64,000 nt of DNA from Amycolatopsis acidiphila (lineage in GTDB: Bacteria > Actinomycetota > Actinomycetes > Mycobacteriales > Pseudonocardiaceae): contig NZ_CP090063.1 in assembly GCF_021391495.1 (NCBI RefSeq), positions 4,092,001-4,156,000 of the forward strand. The letters run 5' to 3'. Below the pieces are notes generated by a model, which made no database searches, was not told the origin of the DNA, and saw only the letters and a list, made by a program, of their open reading frames with translations. How positions within the stretch are numbered: the first letter of the stretch is position 1; each line of letters starts with the position of its first letter. Both the position numbers and the translations under genes were made by a program. Below are positions 58,703 through 64,000 of this stretch, one piece after another.

Positions 58703-60058
58703 TCACCCGGCGTACTTCGCGAACACCTTCGTGTAGTCCCAGTTCGACTGGGAGACGCCGGAGCACGAGTCGGCCGCGCCGGACGTGCACGGGCGGTCGC
58801 GGTTGACCGACCAGAACGTCAGCCGCGCGAGGTGGTGGGCGTTCGCGTAACCGAGGATGGTGTTGAAGTCGGCCACCGTGATCGTCTCGGAGTTCGGCGG
58901 GTCGGTGAGCCCGTTCATCGACGAGATCCCGCTGTGCCGGTACGCGGTGTCGTCGCTGTAGCCGTAGGCGCTCTTCAGGGCGTTCTTGAGCCCCTCGGCC
59001 GCCTGCGTGGTCAGGTTGCCCATGTTCTGCCCGGCGCCGCCGAAGTCGAACGGCATGATCGTCCACGCGTCGGCGGTGAGCCCGGACGAGGCGGCCCGGT
59101 TGATCAGGCTCGTGTCGGGACCGGACTGCCCGGTGCCGATCGTGACGTAGATCTTGATCGACGGGTTGTTCGCGCGGATCGTCTTCAGCGCGTCGACGGT
59201 GCGCTGCTGCACGGTCGGGTTCGAGTAGGCGTCGGCCTCGATGTCGATGTCGATCGCCTTGAACCCGAAGGTGTTGATGACGCTCTGGTACGCCCCGGCG
59301 AGCGCGCCCGCGCTGGTGCAGGACTGCTCGAGCTTGTTGCCGCTGTACCCGCCGAAGGACGGGACCACGTCGCCGCCACCGGAGCGGATGGTGTTGATCG
59401 CGGACTGGTCCGCGCCCCCGGTCAGCGCCCGGGAGCCGTCCCACTGCGGGTTGCACGTCCCGTTCGAGAGCACGAACGCCATGGTGAACCACTTGACCCC
59501 GGTCGCGGACATGACCTCGGCCGGGTTCGGCGGGCTGCCCCAGCCCTCGTAGAGGTACGGCGCGACGGCCATCGGGGCCGCGTCCGGGTTCGTGGTGCCG
59601 CCGCCGGCCGGCGCGGACCACTGCTGGTTGGCCGCGCCGGTGCAGCTCCAGATCTGCAGCTGGTTGCCGTTGGCGGTGCTCCAGCCGGTGTCGTCGAGGC
59701 ACTTGCCGGACCCGGTGTTCACGAGCTGCTTCGAGGACGTGTAGGCCCAGCTCTGCGCACCGGTGCCGTTGCAGTCGTACAGCTGGACCCTGGTGCCGTC
59801 GGCGGTGCCGGCCGACGCGACGTCGAGGCACTTGCCGAGGGCGCGGACGGTGCCGTCAGCGCCGGTGGTCCACTGCTGGGCGCTGCTGCCGTTGCAGTCG
59901 TAGAGCTGCACGGCCGTGCCGTTGGCGCTGCTCGCGGAAGCCACATCGAGGCATTTGCCGCCGTAGCCGGTGATCTGGCCGGTCGCCGCTTGGGCGGCGA
60001 AGGGGGACAGCACGGTCAGCGCGAGCGCGCCGGCCGTGGCGAGGATTCTCATGCGCAT
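58703..60058 (-). CDS. Secreted GH18-type chitinase-like enzyme with N-terminal CBM13 lectin
   Basis: A 451-aa exported protein. The signal peptide is 'ILATAGALALTVLSPFAAQA'. A ricin-B/CBM13 beta-trefoil at about residues 28-150 has three 'GKCLD...LYDCNG...QQW' repeats. The catalytic domain (from about 160) has 'GFKAIDIDIEADAY', matching the D-x-D-x-E catalytic motif of GH18 chitinases, and 'SGGGDVVPSFGGYSGN' upstream as the substrate-site strand. It likely cuts chitin or a related glycan outside the cell. It follows the GH30 gene by 14 bp with GGAG 7 nt before the first ATG; a second ATG at 60052 is possible. Confidence 0.88.
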   Translation of the reverse strand: MRMRILATAGALALTVLSPFAAQAATGQITGYGGKCLDVASASSANGTAVQLYDCNGSSAQQWTTGADGTVRALGKCLDVASAGTADGTRVQLYDCNGTGAQSWAYTSSKQLVNTGSGKCLDDTGWSTANGNQLQIWSCTGAANQQWSAPAGGGTTNPDAAPMAVAPYLYEGWGSPPNPAEVMSATGVKWFTMAFVLSNGTCNPQWDGSRALTGGADQSAINTIRSGGGDVVPSFGGYSGNKLEQSCTSAGALAGAYQSVINTFGFKAIDIDIEADAYSNPTVQQRTVDALKTIRANNPSIKIYVTIGTGQSGPDTSLINRAASSGLTADAWTIMPFDFGGAGQNMGNLTTQAAEGLKNALKSAYGYSDDTAYRHSGISSMNGLTDPPNSETITVADFNTILGYANAHHLARLTFWSVNRDRPCTSGAADSCSGVSQSNWDYTKVFAKYAG

Positions 60059-60072
60059 CGGTCAACTCCGTT

Positions 60073-61926
60073 TCAGGCGGGGACGGTCCACTTCTGGTTG
60101 CCGGTGCCGGTGCAGGTCCACAGCTGCAGCCGGGTTCCGTTGGCGGAGCTCTGCCCGGTCGCGTCCAGGCACTTGTTCGCGGCCGGGTTCAGCACGTCCC
60201 GGGCGGCGGTGACGGCCCACTGCTGGTTCGCCGTGCCACCGCAGTCCCACAGCTGCAGCTGCGCGCCGTCGGCGGTGGAGTGGTTCGTCACGTCGAGGCA
60301 CTTGCCGAGCGCCCGCAGGGTGCCGTCGGCGGCGCGGGTCCACTGCTGGGCGACGGTGCCGTTGCAGTCGTAGAGCTGGACCGCGGCACCGTTGGCGCTG
60401 CTGCCGCCCGCGACGTCCACGCACTTGCCGCCGATCCCGGTGAACGGACCGGTGGCGCCGGTCCCGCCCTGGGTGCCGGACCAGGTGAAGGTCGCCGAGG
60501 TGTTGGCGGGCAGGTCGTAGCCGAAGGACCGGCCACCCCAGTTGACGCGCACGTTCTGCGTGGCGCCCGTGGTGTTGAAGGCGATCAGCGCCTTGGAGCC
60601 GTCCGGGTTGCTCCAGGCCACGTTGCGCACCGCGGCGTTGTCGTTCGAGTCGATCCGGACCGCGCCGGGCTTGACGAACTTCGTCAGGTGGCCCATGTCG
60701 TAGTACTCGACGGTGTAGTCGACCTGGCCGCTGCGGGAGTCTCCGTTGTGGACCGTCACGAGCCCGGTGCAGGTGCCGCAGCCACCGTCGTGCGGGCCCA
60801 TGTCCTGGTCCACCGCGAGGCTCCACTTGACCACGCTGCGGCCCCAGTTGCGGGTGTAGTCGACGATGTTCGCCATGTCCTCGGCCTGCTGGTCGCTCAC
60901 CCAGGTGCCGCCGGAGTGCTCGGTGTCGTAGGCGTTCAGGGACGGGTACTGGTTGTGCACGGTGGTCTGCTGCGTGACGTCGCCGCCGTAGCCGTGCCAG
61001 GCCATCCCGCCGAAGTTGGGGTCGTCGCGGATGCTCGCGTCGTCGACGGTGGGCTGCGCGTACCCCGCGTACTGGTCCCAGTTCCAGTCCAGCGCCAGCA
61101 CCTTGGTGTCCAGGCCGGCCGCGTGCAGCGCGGGCAGGAGGTCGGTCTTGGTGAAGTACTGCAGCCCTGAGCCGTTCCAGCTCATCGACGGGTACCCCGC
61201 GCAGCAGGTCGGCTCGTTCTGCGCGGTCACGTAGTCGACGTGCAGCCCCTGGGCGGCGTAGGCCTGCAGGTACTTCACGAAGTACTGGGCGTAGGCCGGG
61301 TAGTACCGGGCCTGCAACCAGCCCTGGACGAGGCTGTCGTCGTCCTTCATCCAGCCCGGGGCCGACCAGGGGGTGCCCATGATCTTCAGCGCCGGGTTGA
61401 GCTGCTTGGCCTGCTTGGTCAGTGGCACGACGTCGACGAGGTCGTGCGAGATGGAGAAGTCCGCCAGGTTCGGGTCGCTCTGCCCGGCGGGCATGTCGTC
61501 GTAGGAGTAGCCGTAGCGCGCCAGGTCCGAGGAGCCCATCGGGTTGCGCAGGAAGCCGAGCCCGATACCGGTGTCCGGATCGAAGAGCTTGCGCATCGTG
61601 TCGTCGCGCGTCGCCTGCGAGAGCGCGCCGCTGGAGTTCATCAGCCAGGCAGCGGTGTCGGTGAACGACGCTCCGCCACCCTCGAAAGTCTGGTATCTCG
61701 TGTTCTCGTCGACGGAGATCGTCTGACCGCCGCTGCCGGTGCCGGCCGTGAACGCGACCGGCGACTGCTGCTGCAGTCCCCTGGTCACGTTGACGCCGCG
61801 GGAGTCGTTCGTGGTGGTCAGCCAGACATTGACGGTTTCCCCGGCCGCCTGGGCCGGGATCGTGACGAGGAGCCCGGCCAGCAGGGCCAGGAGCGCGAGG
61901 AGAGGGGCCGACCGGCGGGGGGACAT
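60073..61926 (-). CDS. Secreted GH30-family glycoside hydrolase with C-terminal CBM13 lectin
   Basis: A 617-aa exported enzyme. The signal peptide is 'APLLALLALLAGLLVTIPAQ'. The GH30 barrel begins 'TRYQTFEGGGASFTDTAAWL' and has the acid/base 'VTAQNEPTCC' and the nucleophile 'NAYDTEHSGGTW', typical of glucosylceramidase/endo-beta-1,6-glycanase members. A beta-sandwich follows. The last 125 residues are a CBM13 trefoil ('GGKCVDVAGGSSANGAAVQL', two further repeats). Plausible substrates are fungal beta-1,6-glucan or plant galactan. The start at 61926 gives a compact signal peptide; 61977 is an alternative. It is cotranscribed with the GH18 gene. Confidence 0.88.
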   Translation of the reverse strand: MSPRRSAPLLALLALLAGLLVTIPAQAAGETVNVWLTTTNDSRGVNVTRGLQQQSPVAFTAGTGSGGQTISVDENTRYQTFEGGGASFTDTAAWLMNSSGALSQATRDDTMRKLFDPDTGIGLGFLRNPMGSSDLARYGYSYDDMPAGQSDPNLADFSISHDLVDVVPLTKQAKQLNPALKIMGTPWSAPGWMKDDDSLVQGWLQARYYPAYAQYFVKYLQAYAAQGLHVDYVTAQNEPTCCAGYPSMSWNGSGLQYFTKTDLLPALHAAGLDTKVLALDWNWDQYAGYAQPTVDDASIRDDPNFGGMAWHGYGGDVTQQTTVHNQYPSLNAYDTEHSGGTWVSDQQAEDMANIVDYTRNWGRSVVKWSLAVDQDMGPHDGGCGTCTGLVTVHNGDSRSGQVDYTVEYYDMGHLTKFVKPGAVRIDSNDNAAVRNVAWSNPDGSKALIAFNTTGATQNVRVNWGGRSFGYDLPANTSATFTWSGTQGGTGATGPFTGIGGKCVDVAGGSSANGAAVQLYDCNGTVAQQWTRAADGTLRALGKCLDVTNHSTADGAQLQLWDCGGTANQQWAVTAARDVLNPAANKCLDATGQSSANGTRLQLWTCTGTGNQKWTVPA

Positions 61927-62140
61927 CGGCGTGACCACCAGTACTTGGTTTGTTGGAGGTGACAACGAAGTATGCATGGTCTGGACCAACCTCACAAGGG
62001 GCCGGTTGGTCCGAACCCCACCGGCGCGCCGGAACGCCAGGAACGAACACCGCAAAAAAAATCTTGGCAGGTCGTGTCGATCCGGCCGGGGTCCGGTTCG
62101 ACGTCCGGGTAAAGACCGAGAACCCGGAAGGACAGGACCG

Positions 62141-62602
62141 ATGACCACGACCTCGACCACCCCCGTCACCCGCAAGCCCGCCACCACCAGCAAGTCCGCC
62201 AAGCGCACCGAGTACGCGCTGAGCGCCCTGCGGCTGGTCTCGGGGTTCCTCTTCGCCTGCCACGGCGCCCAGGGTCTCGGCGCCCTTGGCGGCGTCGACA
62301 GCCACGGCACCGCCGTGCCGTTCGGGCTGTGGCCGGCCTGGTGGGCCACCATCATCGAGCTGGTGGCCGGAGTGCTGGTGTGCCTCGGCATCGGCACCAG
62401 GCCCGCGGCGGTGCTGTGCTCGGGCGTCATGGCGTACGCCTACTTCACCGTGCACCAGCCGCTGGGCCTGCTGCCGCTGCAGAACATGGGCGAGCCCGCG
62501 GCCCTCTACGCGTGGATCTTCCTGCTGATCGCGGTCGCCGGGCCGGGCAGGCTCGCCCTGGGACGCCTGCTCAGCTCGGGAACATCCCGCTCGTCACGTT
62601 GA
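62141..62602 (+). CDS. DoxX-family membrane protein
   Basis: A 153-aa membrane protein with four spans: 'ALSALRLVSGFLFACHGAQG' is the DoxX-family first helix, then 'WWATIIELVAGVLVCLGIG', 'AAVLCSGVMAYAYFTVHQP' and 'AALYAWIFLLIAVAGPG'. DoxX proteins are quinone-side or redox-linked membrane proteins of mostly unknown function. A 25-residue Thr/Ser/Lys-rich N-terminus precedes. GGAAGGA lies before the ATG. Its 3' end overlaps the convergent SDR gene by 32 bp. The 214-bp gap upstream (61927-62140) shows only this RBS region. Confidence 0.88.
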   Translation: MTTTSTTPVTRKPATTSKSAKRTEYALSALRLVSGFLFACHGAQGLGALGGVDSHGTAVPFGLWPAWWATIIELVAGVLVCLGIGTRPAAVLCSGVMAYAYFTVHQPLGLLPLQNMGEPAALYAWIFLLIAVAGPGRLALGRLLSSGTSRSSR

Positions 62603-63359
62603 CGAAGGTGCCGGTGATCGCCCCGGCGAGGTCGGAGGCCAGGAACGCGGCGGTGGCCGCGACCTCCGCCAGCCGCGGCGAACGGCGCGTCATCCGCATG
62701 CCGTCCAGGTGCTGCAGCAGTCCCCCGAACGCGGCCTCGTCCATGACGGGGCCGCCGCTGTGCGCGGCGATCTTCTCCGGGGAGAGCGTCTCCGGCAGCC
62801 CGGCGGTCCAGATGCCCAGCACCCGGACGCCCTGCGGGCCCAGCTCCGCGGCGAGGTTGCGGACGAGCATGTCGGTGGCGGCGTCGGCGGGGCCGGTGCC
62901 GCCCATCATCGGGCTGCCGTAGGCGGACCCGCTGTCCAGCGCGAGGATCACGCCGGAGCCCTGCTTGGCCATGTGCCGGGCCGCGGCGCGTGCGGTGATG
63001 AAGTTGGCCGTCAGCCGGGTCAGCACCGGGCGGGTGAAGTCGGCGGTGGTCATGTCGGCGAGCGGGATGCCCTGCAGGTCGCCGCCCGAGACGAGGTTGA
63101 ACGACACGTCGATACCGCCGGCACTCTCGGCGACCGAACGAGCGTGCTCGTCGACGGCGTGCTCGTCCAGTGCGTCGAGCACCGCGACCTCGGCCTGCCC
63201 GCCCGCGGCGGTGATGTCCGCGGCCACGGCGTCGAGCGGCTGTCTGGTCCGGCCGGCGAGGAAGACCCGGGCACCTTGCTCGGTGAAGGTGGTGGCGACG
63301 GCGCTCCCGATCGAGCCCCCGGCACCGTAGATGATGGCGTTCTTGCTGTTCAGTGTCAT
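62571..63359 (-). CDS. Short-chain dehydrogenase/reductase
   Basis: A 262-aa Rossmann-fold protein. 'NAIIYGAGGSIGSAVATTFT' is the Gly-rich NAD(P) motif and 'RVFLAGRTRQPLDAVAADI' has the NADP-preferring Arg. 'SFNLVSGG' stands in for the N-N-A-G motif, and a Ser-Tyr pair 'LALDSGSAYGSPMMGG' occupies the active site, with no clear Y-x-x-x-K: the usual Lys after Tyr is replaced. It may be a divergent or inactive member. The start is ATG at 63359, 23 bp from the divergent AAA/LuxR-type gene start. Confidence 0.85.
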   Translation of the reverse strand: MTLNSKNAIIYGAGGSIGSAVATTFTEQGARVFLAGRTRQPLDAVAADITAAGGQAEVAVLDALDEHAVDEHARSVAESAGGIDVSFNLVSGGDLQGIPLADMTTADFTRPVLTRLTANFITARAAARHMAKQGSGVILALDSGSAYGSPMMGGTGPADAATDMLVRNLAAELGPQGVRVLGIWTAGLPETLSPEKIAAHSGGPVMDEAAFGGLLQHLDGMRMTRRSPRLAEVAATAAFLASDLAGAITGTFVNVTSGMFPS

Positions 63360-63382
63360 GGCCGGAACTCTATGGGCGCGCC

Positions 63383-64000
63383 ATGGCCATGCTGAGGGGG
63401 CGGGACGCGGAGCAGGGTGCGATCGGCGCGCTGCTGGCACGCGCCCGCGACGGCGCGAGCGGCGCCCTGATCCTGCGGGGCGAGCCGGGCATCGGCAAGA
63501 CCGCGCTGCTGGCGGAGGCGGTACGCGGCGCCGGCGGGATGCGGGTGCTGCGAGGCGCGGGGGTCGAGTCCGAGACGGAGCTGCCGTTCGCCGGCCTGCA
63601 CCTGCTGCTGGGCCCGGGGCTGTCCCGGCTCGGCGCGCTGCCGCCGCCGCAGCGTGCGGCACTGTCCTGCGCGTTCGGGCTCGGCGGAGCCGGCGGTGGC
63701 GACCGGTTCATGATCGGCGCGGGTGTGCTGTCGCTGCTGGCCGAGGTCGCCGAGGAAGCCCGCTGCTGTGCGTCGTCGACGACGCGCACTGGCTCGACCG
63801 CGCGTCCGCCGAGGCGCTGTTGTTCGCCGCGCGGCGGCTGGACCGCGAAGACGTCGCGATCCTGTTCGTGGTGCGGGACTACGCGGACGCACTCACCGGG
63901 TCCGGCCTGCCCGAGCTGCACCTGTCCGAGCTGCACCTGTCCGAGCTGCACCTGTCCGGGCTCGACGAGGACAGCGCGGCCGCACTGCTCGGCGAAGACC
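63383..64000 (+). pseudogene. AAA-ATPase (LuxR/MalT-type) regulator, frameshifted and cut by the window end
   Basis: The gene starts with 'MLRGRDAEQGAIGALLARAR' and the Walker A 'LILRGEPGIGKTALLAEAVR', as in large LAL-type LuxR regulators with an N-terminal AAA domain. After 'SLLAEVAEE' at about 63757 the frame shifts: the expected Walker B reads 'LLCVVDDAHWLDRASAEALL' in the -1 frame, and the original frame turns to nonsense. One missing base would explain it. A run of 15-bp repeats follows. Only the N-terminal third is in the window, so it is unclear whether the full gene is intact otherwise. It is divergent from the SDR gene. Confidence 0.65.
63913..63957 (+). repeat. Three-copy 15-bp in-frame tandem repeat
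   Basis: GAGCTGCACCTGTCC is repeated exactly three times, encoding Glu-Leu-His-Leu-Ser units in the corrected AAA/LuxR frame. The perfect identity suggests recent slippage expansion. Confidence 0.85.

Noticed and set aside
1..64000. Insertion sequences, prophage, integrase or attachment sites
   Set aside because: No transposase- or integrase-like protein and no flanking direct repeats were recognised. The tRNA-Sec gene was considered as an integration site but its 3' end leads straight into selA.

Overview
The window is very GC-rich DNA with the hallmarks of an actinomycete chromosome, most likely of the Amycolatopsis/Pseudonocardiaceae type. The evidence is frequent GTG starts, many 4-bp ATGA/GTGA overlaps, apparently leaderless genes, many one-component regulators, and secreted CBM13-linked glycosidases. 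The genus is an inference from protein character. No rRNA, transposase, phage gene, CRISPR array or secondary-metabolite assembly line was seen.

The core of the window is two linked energy modules. (1) At 9.7-19.3 kb lies a selenocysteine cassette. On the minus strand the order is selC (tRNA-Sec, anticodon UCA), selA, selB, then a formate dehydrogenase of three genes: catalytic alpha subunit, four-cluster Fe-S subunit and NrfD-type membrane subunit. The alpha subunit is interrupted by an in-frame UGA at residue 190. Exactly 11 nt after it sits a hairpin with a GGUCU loop that closely resembles the E. coli SECIS. selD is divergent on the plus strand. (2) At 24.9-39.1 kb lies an actinobacterial-type (group 1h, Hhy) [NiFe]-hydrogenase with its maturation set. 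A long minus-strand operon, mostly joined by 4-bp overlaps, runs: SIS protein, HypC-like, SIS protein, small subunit, large subunit, NifU-like, three uncharacterised proteins, endopeptidase, 35-aa membrane peptide, hypC, hypD, hypE, hypA, hypB, disordered protein. hypF converges on it from the plus strand. The region before the operon carries a CRP-type site and two other palindromes. Together the modules suggest oxidation of trace H2 and formate as electron donors during starvation. A type II NADH dehydrogenase, a formaldehyde dehydrogenase and a formamidase-family enzyme in the same window are consistent with that but not proof.

0-9.7 kb: ArsR regulator; aromatic-acid transporter and benzoylformate decarboxylase with a divergent LysR regulator; type II NADH dehydrogenase; VOC protein; a small gene that looks frameshifted; aldo/keto reductase with a divergent XRE regulator; CapA-like lipoprotein. 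19.3-24.8 kb: IclR regulator, SnoaL-like protein and carotenoid-oxygenase-family enzyme; Fur-type regulator with catalase; an internally deleted hemerythrin remnant.

39.3-54 kb: oxidoreductases, a cupin, a CBS protein, flavin reductase, secreted EEP-family hydrolase, patatin, PLP-dependent decarboxylase, two truncated genes facing each other head-to-head, GPR1/YaaH transporter, DGPF protein with an ECF42-type sigma factor, nucleotide cyclase, LtrA protein, GntR regulator with acetamidase/formamidase. 54-64 kb: lysozyme-like membrane protein, class A penicillin-binding protein, formaldehyde dehydrogenase, paired GH30 and GH18 enzymes with related lectin modules, DoxX, SDR, and a frameshifted AAA/LuxR-type regulator that leaves the window.

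The only stretch over 300 bp without an intact gene is 6386-6702, which holds the frameshifted small gene. The next longest gap, 303-603, holds an operator-like repeat, a 47-bp tandem repeat and a strong hairpin.
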